Assembly: GCF_014650115.1 (NCBI RefSeq) | Contig: NZ_BMUI01000019.1 | Coordinates: 124,001-188,000, forward strand | From: Streptomyces olivaceoviridis | GTDB taxonomy: Bacteria > Actinomycetota > Actinomycetes > Streptomycetales > Streptomycetaceae | Direction of reading: 5' to 3' | Length of the DNA stretch: 64,000 bases | Shown: one piece after another, positions 44,868 to 54,149 of the stretch | How positions within the stretch are numbered: position 1 is the first letter of the stretch | How the letters are laid out: each line of letters starts with the position of its first letter | Position numbers and translations under genes: made by a program | Notes under the pieces: generated by a model | Seen by the model: the letters and a program-made list of their open reading frames with translations, nothing else | Databases searched by the model: none | What the model was told of the DNA's origin: nothing

Positions 44868-45881
44868 ATGGTCAGCATGGTCTTTCGCATTCACTTCACG
44901 ACCGAGGACCTGGCGCGCACGAAGGTGGCCGACGCACCCATGCCGCTTCTGGAGCTGAAGCAGGCTGCCAGGGCCCTGCAACGTACCGACCAGCCGGCCC
45001 GGCTGAGCGGCTGGCGTCGGCACGCACGCGCACGCCTGTCCGCGGAGGCGCGGCTGGCCCTCGACTTCCTTCCGCCTGTGGGCTGGTCACCGACCTTCAT
45101 CGGTCCGCCGCGGGCCGGCGGGCCGGCGGAGCTCATCGAGCAGGTGCGCGCGACATCGCCCGGTCAGATCCGGAAAGCGCTGACCACGATACTTCCCACT
45201 ACGGAAGCCCCGTTGGGGACGCGTCACCTGGCCGACCCGGATTTCCTCGGCCGCCTTTGCGATGGTCTCAGCGCCCTCTACGACGTTCTCCTCGCTCCCT
45301 ACTGGCCGGCGATGGCCGACGCCTTCACGGCCGACCGGTCGGTGCGCGTACGGCAGGTACTGCACGGGGGCGTGGAACATCTCCTCAGTCAGGCCAACCC
45401 GGAGGACATGCGCTGGAACCCTCCGGTGCTGGAGATCGCCACCCGGGGTGACAGCACCACGTACGACCTGCACCTGGAGGGCCGAGGTCTGCTGCTCGTC
45501 CCCTCGGTGATGCTGACGCGGCCCCTCATCCAACACGACGCCGAGCCGCAGCCCGCTGTCACCTACCCGGCCGGCCATGACCAGCCACTACGGCGATTGA
45601 CCGCCTTCGCGCCCACGGGCACCCCACACACGGTCGCCGCGCTGCTCGGACACACACGAGCCGCCGTACTCACCACCATCGCCGAACACCCGGGCTGCTC
45701 GACGAAGGAAGTCGCCGCTTTCGCCGGGCTCGCCCCGTCCAGCGCCAGCGAACACGCCACGATCCTCCGCGAAGCCGGACTCGTCACGACCACCAGGCAT
45801 CGCAACACAGCACTGCACAGCCTGACTCAGCTAGGACGCCGGCTTCTGAACCACACACCTGATCGACCAGAGGCGCCCTGA
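44868..45881 (+). CDS. ArsR-like winged-helix regulator with long N-terminal domain
   Basis: A 337-aa regulator of an actinomycete-type family. The N-terminal domain of about 230 residues begins with FRIHFTTEDLART, a motif often seen in these proteins. The C-terminal winged helix (about 255-335) reads HTRAAVLTTIAEHPGCSTKEVAAFAGLAPSSASEHATILREAGLV. ATG at 44868 or 44877 is possible; GGGGAAAG precedes the first. Targets and ligand are unknown. It stands alone between a secreted-protein gene and the multicopper oxidase. Confidence 0.8.
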   Translation: MVSMVFRIHFTTEDLARTKVADAPMPLLELKQAARALQRTDQPARLSGWRRHARARLSAEARLALDFLPPVGWSPTFIGPPRAGGPAELIEQVRATSPGQIRKALTTILPTTEAPLGTRHLADPDFLGRLCDGLSALYDVLLAPYWPAMADAFTADRSVRVRQVLHGGVEHLLSQANPEDMRWNPPVLEIATRGDSTTYDLHLEGRGLLLVPSVMLTRPLIQHDAEPQPAVTYPAGHDQPLRRLTAFAPTGTPHTVAALLGHTRAAVLTTIAEHPGCSTKEVAAFAGLAPSSASEHATILREAGLVTTTRHRNTALHSLTQLGRRLLNHTPDRPEAP

Positions 45882-46166
45882 TCACGTCAGTTCGGGGGAG
45901 AGCTCACGGGTGCCGGTCCGCTCACGTGCCAGGCAACCGAACCGGCGCGACCCACCGGACCAGGACGCGCATCCCGACCCGGCCGCCGGCCGGGCATCCC
46001 CGTCGACGCCCACCCGGCTGGGAATGCCACTCGTCACCGGGTCACCGCCGGCGAGTCAACACCTATGGCGCACGCGCAAGGATCCGGGGAGGGTCGGCCC
46101 ACGGCGTCAGTGCAGGTCCGGGCCCCTCGCGGGCGCGGACCTGCACACGCGGGTCGATCGATCCCG

Positions 46167-48092
46167 TCAGTGGCCGTGGCCGCCGTCATGGCCGCCACCG
46201 CTGTGGTCGCCGTGGCCGACGATCGTCCACGGGCGCATCAGATCGTCGTCCTCGTGCTCGAGGATGTGGCAGTGGTGGATGTACGTCGCCGGGAGCTTGG
46301 TGCCGCTGCCCGGAATCCGCGCGATCGTGGCCGTCGGCGGGGTGAATTCCTGGATGATGATTCTGGTCACCGTCTCCGGATAGGATTTGAACGTGTCCTT
46401 GTTGGACCGTGCTTCGTCCGGTTCCGGCGGTACCGGTGGGCCGGTGAAATAGTTCTCCAGCACCGGCAGGTCCTTCGGTTTGCGGCCACCGTGGATCCAC
46501 TTGTCGTAATCGGCCTGGTAGGCCGCCGCGTCGATCGGCTGCCTGTCCAGCACCTGGAAGTTGACGAGGTGGACGTGCATCGGGTGGGCGTCGTGGTTGG
46601 GATTGATGTACTCCCAGATCTCGGTCGAGCCCTCCTTGATGAAGTCCTGGGACGGCGCCTCGAACGGCACCGCGTTGAACGTCATGGTCCTGAACAACTT
46701 GTGCTGGTACACGACCCATTGCCGCCGACGGGTGTGCGGTTTCGGCTTGACCGGTGCGACTGTCGGCAGCCTGAGTTCCTTGGGCGGCCTCGACCTGTCC
46801 CCGCCTGCGGACAGTCGTTCGGTGACCCGGAACTCCATGATTTCCCGGATTTCCGGCCCCTCGCCCGGCATGCCGGGGTAGTGGACCGGCGCGTGGTAGT
46901 TCACCAGTCTGACCTTCGTGCCCCTGCGTACCTGACTGAAGTCGATGATCAGGTCGTACCGCTCGGCCGGCGAGATCAGGAAGTTCAGCATCTGCAACGG
47001 GGGGCGGAAACCGCTGTCGGTGCCGATCAGCCAGAACGGCAGTTGGGCCTCAGGCACTGCCTTCCTGGGGTGAGTCTCGAACCTCAGCCGCCAGAAACGC
47101 TCGTTCGAAGCGTTGAGAAGACGCAGCCGGTAGCGTCGCGGCTCGACGGTCAGGAAGGGGTACGCCTTCCCGTTCACGACCGGGGTGTCCTCGCCTTCCC
47201 TCAGGGTCATGGTGTAGGCGAGCGAGCCGTCCGGGTTGAAGGTCCGGTCCTGAAGGATGAGCGGGACCTCGAATTCGCCTCGCGGCAGTCCGAGCCGCTC
47301 GTCGGCGGGGTCACCGACGCGCCAGAGACCGGCCAGGCCCGCGTAGACGTTGAGGCTGGTCATCCCCATGCCGTGATCGTGATACCAGAGCATGCACGAA
47401 CGGTCGTGGTTGGTGTAGGCGTAGATAGCTTCGTTGGGTTCGACCCGGCCCGGGTCCAGGGTGGTGTAGTCCGCGGCGTGGATGCCGTCCGGACTGAACG
47501 ACTGCATCGGCATGCCGTCGGACTGTGGCGCTGTGAAACCGCCGTGCTGATGTACGACGTTCCACACATTGACATTCGAGGGAAAAGGCAAGACGGGCTT
47601 GTACGGAGGCGGAGGGGTCGGGGTGAGCTGGTCGCACCCGTTGCGGATGGCGTCGATCACGAACTGGAACAGGTGGGTGGTCGGCAGCTCGTTGCGATAT
47701 TTGACGACCGTAGGGCGGTCCGTCGTCGCGCTGATGGTCGGCCCGAGGTAGCCCATGCCGGTCGGATTGTGCGGATCGTGCGGGTTGTTGGCCCAGTAAC
47801 CCCACACGGTTGCCGGCCCGAGATCCCGGTGGAAGCGCCACGAGCCCTGTCGCATCGTGATCTCGTAGTAGTCGGCGCCCGGATAGGCGGAACGATCCGG
47901 GACGGCTGTCAACGGCGTGGGAAGCGGGTCGACATACTTCTTCAGCGGAGGGGTGTGCGGGGTCGGGCCGCCCGGACACCTCGCCTCGTGAGCCGTCGTC
48001 GCATACGCCCGCGCTCCCGTAACTCCCTGTGGAAGCACGGCCGCACCCCCCATGGCGCCGGCCATGAGGAATTTCCTACGCTCAAAGGCCAC
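46167..48092 (-). CDS. Tat-exported multicopper oxidase (phenoxazinone synthase/bilirubin oxidase-like)
   Basis: Oxidises phenolic, aminophenolic or metal substrates while reducing O2 to water; expected outside the membrane. The GTG start has GAAGG 8 bases upstream and gives a Tat signal (ERRKFLMAGAM). All four copper-ligand clusters are present in 641 aa: VHQHGG, WYHDHGMG, HPMHVHLVNF and HHCHILEHEDDDLM. The HEDDD context after the last His resembles bilirubin oxidase/phenoxazinone synthase types. A His/Gly-rich tail (GHGDHSGGGHDGGHGH) may bind copper. Substrate not determined; no copper regulator gene is adjacent. Confidence 0.9.
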   Translation of the reverse strand: MAFERRKFLMAGAMGGAAVLPQGVTGARAYATTAHEARCPGGPTPHTPPLKKYVDPLPTPLTAVPDRSAYPGADYYEITMRQGSWRFHRDLGPATVWGYWANNPHDPHNPTGMGYLGPTISATTDRPTVVKYRNELPTTHLFQFVIDAIRNGCDQLTPTPPPPYKPVLPFPSNVNVWNVVHQHGGFTAPQSDGMPMQSFSPDGIHAADYTTLDPGRVEPNEAIYAYTNHDRSCMLWYHDHGMGMTSLNVYAGLAGLWRVGDPADERLGLPRGEFEVPLILQDRTFNPDGSLAYTMTLREGEDTPVVNGKAYPFLTVEPRRYRLRLLNASNERFWRLRFETHPRKAVPEAQLPFWLIGTDSGFRPPLQMLNFLISPAERYDLIIDFSQVRRGTKVRLVNYHAPVHYPGMPGEGPEIREIMEFRVTERLSAGGDRSRPPKELRLPTVAPVKPKPHTRRRQWVVYQHKLFRTMTFNAVPFEAPSQDFIKEGSTEIWEYINPNHDAHPMHVHLVNFQVLDRQPIDAAAYQADYDKWIHGGRKPKDLPVLENYFTGPPVPPEPDEARSNKDTFKSYPETVTRIIIQEFTPPTATIARIPGSGTKLPATYIHHCHILEHEDDDLMRPWTIVGHGDHSGGGHDGGHGH

Positions 48093-48285
48093 TTTCTTCG
48101 CCTTCCATCGCCTCAGGTGACGTTCCAGACAGAGATACAGGCCTGGTTCGGAGCGTGCTGCGGTGCGCCGGTCCGGTCTGCCAAAGAGCACCCGTTCAGC
48201 CCTTTCAGCGCTGCCGCTCCAGCGCGAGGACGGCGGCAGACACCCCGGAAGAAGAACGTCTGCATCTCCTCCCCAGCTCAAGAGC

Positions 48286-48480
48286 TGTTCGTCGTCCGAG
48301 GTCGCGGCGATGATCGAGGGTCTGCCGCGGCACTGCACGGACGCCGAGATCGAGGCCGACTACGTCGACACGCACGGCGCCTCGGTGGTCGGGTTCGCCT
48401 TCATCGCGCTGCTCAACCTCCGCCTGCCGCCTGGGCCGAAGAACATCGGCATCCGCGTGCATCGCCCGGACGGCACCCCG
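48286..48480 (+). pseudogene. Tn3-family transposase fragment
   Basis: About 65 codons resemble the catalytic region of Tn3-type TnpA: SSSEVAAMIEGLPRHCTDAEIE, then the signature DYVDTHGASVVGFAF with the active-site Asp, and LLNLRLPPGPKNIG. Both sides run into unrelated sequence within the same frame; no terminal inverted repeats or resolvase were seen. A decayed leftover of a Tn3-type element between the oxidase and rhamnosidase genes. Confidence 0.65.
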
Positions 48481-48980
48481 CCCGGCCGGCCGGCGCTCGG
48501 GCGGCTCGCCGACCCGGGCCAAGAAGAAGGCCCAGCACCCGTCGCCCGCGACTGTCATGCGGATGCCGCGCGAACACGACGTACAGGCGACCGCGGCAGC
48601 GACGCGGAGGCGCCGGGTACGGACTCTCCCTCAAAGCTGCCGAAAACAACGCCCGTTCCTCCTCGGACCCCGTGCTCCTGGAAGTGTCGGGTGTCTGCCC
48701 GCTGACAGCCTCGCATGCCGCGTGGCCTGCCGGAACGCCGGCCGGGGCCGTCGCGGCGGTGCCTGCCGACCCCGGCCGTCCCCGCCACCGTGAGATGAGC
48801 GGCGCGTTCCCGGAAGTCCCTGTTGCCGACCCGCCCGTCGAGGCATCCCCGGGATGCGAGCGCCCCCGTTTCGCCGGTCGTCAGGGTGCGCCCGTTCCGC
48901 ACCCCGCCTCGCGATCCACCGGTGCCGACCTCTTGACCCCGCCTCGGCGCGGGGCTTAGCGTTCCGGCGTTTACAGCGAA

Positions 48981-48994
48981 TTGAAACGTTTCAA
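48981..48994. promoter_or_regulatory. LacI-family operator
   Basis: Perfect 14-bp palindrome TTGAAACGTTTCAA with the central CG typical of LacI/CcpA-type sites, 44 bases upstream of the rhamnosidase start. No LacI-family gene is in the window. Confidence 0.75.
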
Positions 48995-49037
48995 CCGTCC
49001 TTCGATCCCCTTGCTCGACTCACCCTTTGGGGCGCAC

Positions 49038-52000
49038 ATGCATGAACTCGTCTCGCAGCGCGGCGGGATGTCGCGGCGCGCGGTCCTGGCCACCTCCCTG
49101 GCCGCGGGTGCCGTGGCCGCCCTCGGCGCCGCGGCGCCCGCCGCGACCGCACTTCCCGCAGGCGCCGGATCAGCTCCCGCCGCCGACTGGTTCGCCGACC
49201 CCCCGCGCTCGGTGCGCCCCAAGTTCCGCTGGTGGTGGCCGGACGGCCTCGTCGACCCCGACGAGATCACCCGCGAGATCGACCAGATCGCGGACGCCGG
49301 CTTCGGCGGCGTCGAGATCGCGGCCGTCCACCACAGCATCAAGGACAAGTCGGTGCTGGACACCGCCCGCCACGGCTGGGGCAGCAGACCGTGGCTCGAC
49401 GGCGTCGAGGCCGCCCTGCGCCGCGCCGCGAGACGCGGCCTCACCGTCGACCTCACCCTCGGCCCGAGCTGGCCCGTGGCCGTACCCGGCATCACCCCCG
49501 ACGACGTGGCCGCCGCCCAGGAACTCGCCTACGGCCGCGCCTCGGTCCCCGGCGGAACCACCTACCAGGGTCCGGTCCCGGAACCCGTGCGCCCGGCCGC
49601 CCCCGGCGTGACCCGCCGGCAGCTCCTCACCGTCCAGGCCGCCCGCGTCGACACCGCGAACTCCACGCGCAAGGAGACCGGCCTCGACCTGGCCGGCGTC
49701 CGCGACCTGACCGCCACCGTCACCGGCGGCGCCCTCACCTGGACCGCGCCCGCGGACGGCGACTGGGTCCTGATCTCCTACTGGCAGCGAGGCTCCGGAC
49801 AGCAGCCCGAGTCGGGCCCGCACTCCTCGCCCGCCGCCTACGCCGTCGACCACTTCAGTCCCGCGGGCACCGCCGCCGTCACCGACTACTGGGACTCCCT
49901 GCTGACGCCGTCGCTGAAGGTCCTGCTGAAGGCCGCCGGCGGCGCGTTCTTCGAGGACTCGGTGGAACTGGAGACCGAAGGCCTCATCTGGACCGCGCAG
50001 TTGCCCGACGCGTTCGAGAAGCGCACGGGACGCCCCCTGCTGCCGTACCTGCCCGCCGTCGTCCTCGACAAGAGCAACCAGGTCTTCGCCTTCGAGGCCC
50101 AGGTCACCCGGCAGATCCGGCACGACTTCTGGGAGACCGTCTCCGACCTGTTCAACCGTCACCACCTGCACGCCCTCAAGACCTGGGCGCATTCGCTGGA
50201 CATGGCCCTGCGCTCGCAGCCCTACGGACTACAGACCGACGCCATCGCCTCGGCGGCGATCCTGGACATCCCCGAGGGCGAGTCCCTCGGCTTCAAGAAC
50301 CTCGACGACTACCGCTGTCTGGCCGGCGGTCGCGACATGGCCGGGCGCACGGTGCTGTCCTGTGAGGCGGGCGCGTACAACGGCACGGCGTACAGCACCA
50401 CATGGGACCGCTTCCTGCGGACGATGGGCGGCGCCTACGCGGCGGGGGTCAACCAGACCGTCGTGCACGGGTTCTCCTACGCCACCGCCCCGCAGGTGAG
50501 CTGGCCCGGGTTCGCCGCCTTCAGCCCGTACAACGGCGCCCCCGGCTATGGTGAGGCGTGGGGACCCCGGCAGCCGACCTGGGGTCACGTCGACGACATC
50601 TCCGGCTACCTGGGCCGCGTGCACCGTGTGCTGCAAGCCGGCACCGCCCGCGCCGACGTCGCCGTCTTCCGGCAGACCGGCTACACCGCCACCGGCATCG
50701 GCGCGTCCTGGTTCACCGCCACCGGCATCCCCCTCGGCTGGACCCACCAGTTCCTCAGCGGCCCGCTGCTGGACCTGCCGAGCGCCACCGTCTCCGGCGG
50801 CCGGCTGGCGCCCGACGGGCCCGCCTACAAGGCGCTGTTCGTCGAGGGCGACTTCTTCTACGGCTCCACCCCGACCCTCGCCGTCACCGACGCGCGCAAG
50901 CTGCTGGAGCTGGCCGAGGCGGGCCTGCCCATGGTCCTGTTCGGCGCCTTCGACCAGGCACTCACCCCCGGTGTGCCCGACGACGGGGAGACCGACCGAC
51001 TGCGCGCGCTGACGGCCCGGCTGCTCGCCCTGCCAGGCGTCGTCCACGTCACCGACAAGGCCGCCGTCGGCGACGCGCTCGCCAAGCTCGGCGTCACCCC
51101 CGACGTCCGCTACGCCGCCTCCTCCACCCTCCTCAACGCCCACCGGGCCACCGACGACGCGGACTTCTACTACCTGTGCAACGGCAAGCACGCCGAGACC
51201 GTCAAGCCCGCGGTGGCCGCGATCGACCACGACGTCACCCTGCGCGGCACCCGGCGCCGCGGGGCGACGGTGCCGTATCTCCTCGACGCCTGGACGGGCC
51301 GGGCGGTGCGCCTCGCCCGCTACACCCAGGACGGCGACGACGTCACCCTGCGCGTCAAGCTCCAGCCGGGGGAGACGGTGATCATCGCGCTGGGGCGCCC
51401 CGGACTGTTCGGCGACCGCCACGGCGACCGTCCGCACGCCGTCGCCTCGGACGCCGACGACGTGCTGTTCACCGGCCGCGGGCTGACCGTGCGGGCCGGC
51501 GTGGCGGGCACCCGCACCACCCGCCTGTCCGACGGCCGCACGGTCACCACGACCCTGCCGTCCGTGCCCGACCCGATCACCCCGGCGGCGTGGGAACTGG
51601 AGGTCGAGGACTGGTACCCCGGCTCCACCGCGACCCGTACCGAGCGCGTCCGGCGCACCCTGACCCTGGACGCGCTCGCGCCCTGGTCGAAGATCCCCGA
51701 ACTGGCCGACTCCGCGGGCGTCGGCCGCTACCGCACCGGGGTCACCCTGCCGGACGACTGGGCCGCGTCCCATGGGGCCGTCCTCGAACTCGGTCAGGTC
51801 TCCGACACCGTCCGTGTCACCGTCAACGGCACCTCCGTGCCCGCGGTCGACCGTCTGCACCCCGTCGTCGACGTCGGCCCGTACCTGCGCGGCGGCGACA
51901 ACAGCATCGAGATCGAGGTGGCGACCCCGCTCATCAACCGGCTCCGGGTCGCCCAGCCGTCCGTGTTCGGCACGGCCGCCCGCCAGGACCACGGCCTGGC

Positions 52001-52046
52001 CGGTCCCGTCCGGCTCGTCCCGTACGCGCAGGCGGTGGTGTCCTGA
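49038..52046 (+). CDS. Tat-exported alpha-L-rhamnosidase-like glycoside hydrolase (GH106)
   Basis: A 1002-aa extracellular enzyme predicted to release terminal L-rhamnose from plant glycosides or polysaccharides. The start ATG has GGGG upstream, and the signal has a Tat motif (SRRAVLATSLAAG). The GH106 hallmark WWWPDGLVDPDEITREI is near residue 55, followed by FGGVEIAAV and a long barrel with FFEDSVELETEGLIW, where the catalytic Glu is expected. C-terminal beta-sandwich domains include a jelly-roll (GRYRTGVTLPDDW to DNSIEIEVATPLINR). A perfect LacI-type palindrome upstream suggests sugar induction. A terminator hairpin follows the stop. Confidence 0.87.
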   Translation: MHELVSQRGGMSRRAVLATSLAAGAVAALGAAAPAATALPAGAGSAPAADWFADPPRSVRPKFRWWWPDGLVDPDEITREIDQIADAGFGGVEIAAVHHSIKDKSVLDTARHGWGSRPWLDGVEAALRRAARRGLTVDLTLGPSWPVAVPGITPDDVAAAQELAYGRASVPGGTTYQGPVPEPVRPAAPGVTRRQLLTVQAARVDTANSTRKETGLDLAGVRDLTATVTGGALTWTAPADGDWVLISYWQRGSGQQPESGPHSSPAAYAVDHFSPAGTAAVTDYWDSLLTPSLKVLLKAAGGAFFEDSVELETEGLIWTAQLPDAFEKRTGRPLLPYLPAVVLDKSNQVFAFEAQVTRQIRHDFWETVSDLFNRHHLHALKTWAHSLDMALRSQPYGLQTDAIASAAILDIPEGESLGFKNLDDYRCLAGGRDMAGRTVLSCEAGAYNGTAYSTTWDRFLRTMGGAYAAGVNQTVVHGFSYATAPQVSWPGFAAFSPYNGAPGYGEAWGPRQPTWGHVDDISGYLGRVHRVLQAGTARADVAVFRQTGYTATGIGASWFTATGIPLGWTHQFLSGPLLDLPSATVSGGRLAPDGPAYKALFVEGDFFYGSTPTLAVTDARKLLELAEAGLPMVLFGAFDQALTPGVPDDGETDRLRALTARLLALPGVVHVTDKAAVGDALAKLGVTPDVRYAASSTLLNAHRATDDADFYYLCNGKHAETVKPAVAAIDHDVTLRGTRRRGATVPYLLDAWTGRAVRLARYTQDGDDVTLRVKLQPGETVIIALGRPGLFGDRHGDRPHAVASDADDVLFTGRGLTVRAGVAGTRTTRLSDGRTVTTTLPSVPDPITPAAWELEVEDWYPGSTATRTERVRRTLTLDALAPWSKIPELADSAGVGRYRTGVTLPDDWAASHGAVLELGQVSDTVRVTVNGTSVPAVDRLHPVVDVGPYLRGGDNSIEIEVATPLINRLRVAQPSVFGTAARQDHGLAGPVRLVPYAQAVVS

Positions 52047-52052
52047 CACCGA

Positions 52053-52082
52053 GGGGCGCACCTGCTCCGGCCGGTGCGCCCC
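52053..52082 (+). terminator. Rhamnosidase terminator hairpin
   Basis: GGGGCGCACC and GGTGCGCCCC, a 10-bp perfect inverted repeat with a 10-base loop, start 7 bases after the rhamnosidase stop codon. Confidence 0.7.
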
Positions 52083-52366
52083 GCCGGGGGCGCGTGGGCA
52101 CGCTGAATCGCGCCGCCCGGCCGGCCCGGACGGGCCGGAGCGACAGCGGGGAACGTCGTCCTCGACCTGGGTGCGTGCGCCGCTCACACGGACCGCTTCG
52201 ACGGCTGCGTCTCCGCCGTGGCGGCGCGCTCCGTCAGGACCTGGAGAGAGGGCTCATCTCCTGATTGGTGTCCTCGTGCCACGCCCGGGACGCCATCTCG
52301 CGCTTCCTACGGCGATGAGACCGCGCCGCCCCGCCGGAGTCCAGGAGTGCCGAGCCCGGCAACGTG
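52083..52366. other. Gene-free spacer before MarR gene
   Basis: About 280 bases of G/C-rich sequence between the rhamnosidase terminator and the MarR promoter motif. No recognised coding or structural element. Confidence 0.5.
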
Positions 52367-52384
52367 CAGTTTACCTGTACGATT
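52367..52384 (+). promoter_or_regulatory. MarR promoter/operator motif, autoregulatory copy
   Basis: CAGTTTACCTGTACGATT includes a -10-like TACGAT ending 6 bases before the GTG start, suggesting a leaderless transcript. The same sequence, differing at one base, is at 61047-61064 before the MFS pump gene. Confidence 0.6.
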
Positions 52385-52389
52385 TATGG

Positions 52390-52884
52390 GTGGCGCTGAA
52401 TGACAACCCCTCGGCAGACCTGGCTCTTGCGCTGGTCCGTTCCATGGACCGCCTGCGCGGACGCATCCGCTCGGAGACCGGCATGGGCGCCGGTCCCTAC
52501 AGCCGCAGCCAGTTGTCCGCTCTGCACCGCGTGGTGTACGGACCGCCCGCCACGACGAGCGATCTCGCGGCGGCCGAGTACATGCGCCCGCAGTCCATGG
52601 CACAGACCCTGGCCGTGCTGGAGAAGCACGGCCTGGTCACGCGCAGCCCCGACCCCGACGACGGCCGCCGCATCCTGGTCACGGCCACCCCGCGCGGGCG
52701 GGAGGAGGCCGAGCGCTGGCTCCAGGCGCGGGAGGCCTGGCTCACCGCCGCGATCGACGGCACGTTGACCAGCGGCGAACGCGAGGAGCTGACCACGCTC
52801 GTGGCGCTTCTGGAGCGCCTGGCCGACTCGCAGCCCCCGGTCGCGGCGCGCCGAGGCGGCCGGTCCGCTCCGGAGAACCCCTGA
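52390..52884 (+). CDS. MarR-family regulator
   Basis: A 164-aa winged-helix dimer-type regulator. The N-terminal dimerisation helix (LALALVRSMDRLRGRI) is followed by the wHTH (SDLAAAEYMRPQSMAQTLAVLEKHGLVTRSPDPDDGRRILVTATPRG), whose wing motif DPDDGRR is typical of MarR. The GTG start was chosen because a -10-like TACGAT ends 6 bases upstream with no ribosome binding site, consistent with leaderless transcription. Its promoter motif recurs at an MFS efflux gene about 8.7 kb away, the probable co-regulated target. Confidence 0.88.
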   Translation: MALNDNPSADLALALVRSMDRLRGRIRSETGMGAGPYSRSQLSALHRVVYGPPATTSDLAAAEYMRPQSMAQTLAVLEKHGLVTRSPDPDDGRRILVTATPRGREEAERWLQAREAWLTAAIDGTLTSGEREELTTLVALLERLADSQPPVAARRGGRSAPENP

Positions 52885-53115
52885 GCGCATCGCCGTTCTT
52901 CGGGGAGGTGAGCGGGGAGGCGGTGCCGTTCGGGGGGTGACCGCCGCGCGGCCACCAGGGGGGTCGGGCCGGCCGCGAGGGCCTGGCGTACGGCTCCGTC
53001 GCGGCGCCGGCGCGGGGCGTGAGGTCGTCAGCCGCGCGAAGAGGGCGGCGCGAGAGGGACGCGGGGCTCCTCTTTTCGCGGCCTCAGGTGTGCCCGAGTC
53101 GTCGGCACCCGGTTC

Positions 53116-53131
53116 GTCTACGGCCGTAGAC
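53116..53131. promoter_or_regulatory. Palindromic operator candidate upstream of TetR-1
   Basis: Perfect 16-bp palindrome GTCTAC-GGCC-GTAGAC, 31 bases before the TetR gene at 53163. It shares half-sites with the palindrome at 58500-58518, in opposite order. Confidence 0.6.
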
Positions 53132-53162
53132 TCTAATTCCGCGTTTGGCTACACTGCGGGCC

Positions 53163-53774
53163 ATGGAAAGTGAGTCGCCTCAGTCGCCATCCGGTCCTCC
53201 CGCGGCCAAGAGGCCGCGCAACGCCGCGGCGACCCGGGAGGCGATCCTCCGTTCCGCGGTGGAGGCCTTCACCCGCGTCGGCTACGACGGTGCCGGCGTG
53301 CGGGACATCGCCAAGGACGCGGGTGTCACGGCGATGCTGGTCAACCGCTACTTCGGGTCCAAGGAACAGCTGTTCGCCGAGACGGTGGACGCCTCGTTCG
53401 CCCCGCGTACCGTCGTCACGGACGATCCCGCGACGCTGAGCCGCGACATCGCCAGGTCGCTCGTGGAACGCACCGCCCCGGGAGCCGACCATCTCAGTCC
53501 GTTCCTGCTGATGCTGCGTTCCGCGCCCAACCCGCGCACCGCCGAGATCGCCCGTGACGGCATCGAGCGCCATGTGGAACGGGAGCTGGCCGGCATGCTC
53601 ACCGGCGAACACGCGAGAGAGCGCTCAGCGCTGGCCCTGTCGGTGATCGCCGGGGTATGGCTGATGCGGAAGGTCATCGGCAACACCGCACTGGTCGAGG
53701 CCGACGCCGACGACCTCGCCCGCCGCGTGGAGGAAGTCCTGCGCGTCGTCCTGGACGACCCCGAGACGCAGTGA
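53163..53774 (+). CDS. TetR-family regulator (paralogue 1)
   Basis: A 203-aa repressor: HTH (ILRSAVEAFTRVGYDGAGVRDIAKDAGVTAMLVNRYFGSKEQLF) followed by a helical ligand domain. It is about two-thirds identical by eye to the TetR at 55416-56018 over nearly its whole length, including the unusual LVNRYFGSK recognition end and GIERHVERE, so the two arose by duplication. A perfect palindrome lies just upstream, suggesting autoregulation. The surrounding SDR, PEP mutase-like and transporter genes are candidate targets. Confidence 0.9.
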   Translation: MESESPQSPSGPPAAKRPRNAAATREAILRSAVEAFTRVGYDGAGVRDIAKDAGVTAMLVNRYFGSKEQLFAETVDASFAPRTVVTDDPATLSRDIARSLVERTAPGADHLSPFLLMLRSAPNPRTAEIARDGIERHVERELAGMLTGEHARERSALALSVIAGVWLMRKVIGNTALVEADADDLARRVEEVLRVVLDDPETQ

Positions 53775-53817
53775 CGGCGCGCGCGGTGCCGGCCGCGCAC
53801 CGCACCGCCGGCACCGC

Positions 53818-53984
53818 TCACCCGCCGTACGTGTGGAAGCCCCACCCGCTCCTGCGGCCCAGCCGCCGCGCCGCGACCGTGCGCCGCAGCAGGGCGGGGG
53901 CGCGTACAGCGGTTCCTTGAACCCGGCGTACATCGGCCCCGCGACCGCCTGTGCGGTGTCCAGGCCGATGAGGTCGAGCAGTGC
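53818..53984 (-). pseudogene. 3-hydroxyacyl-CoA dehydrogenase C-terminal remnant, frameshifted
   Basis: On the reverse strand about 55 codons match the end of 3-hydroxybutyryl-CoA dehydrogenase-type proteins: LLDLIGLDTAQAVAGPMYAGFKEPLYAPPP, then, after a one-base frame change in a C-rich run, LLRRTVAARRLGRRSGWGFHTYGG and a stop. The NAD-binding N-terminal domain is absent. A decayed fatty-acid or polyketide metabolism gene between the TetR gene and the SDR gene, which ends 166 bases away. Confidence 0.65.
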
Positions 53985-54149
53985 TCGGCACGCAGGCCGG
54001 CACGGACGGCGGCTGCGTGCGTCAACTACGGGTGTGCGGGGGCCCGACGGCCGCCGTCACGATCGGCGCGCCGGCCGTCGGGCCGGCCGCCGCGGGACGT
54101 GCCGGGCCACTCGGACAGGGTCCGCGAGCGGCCCGGCGGTGCGTCCGCC

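Noticed and set aside
46065..48959. A 964-codon forward frame opposite the multicopper oxidase
   Set aside because: It is antisense to a protein with complete copper-ligand motifs and has no recognisable domain apart from overlapping the Tn3 fossil region; it arises from high GC content.
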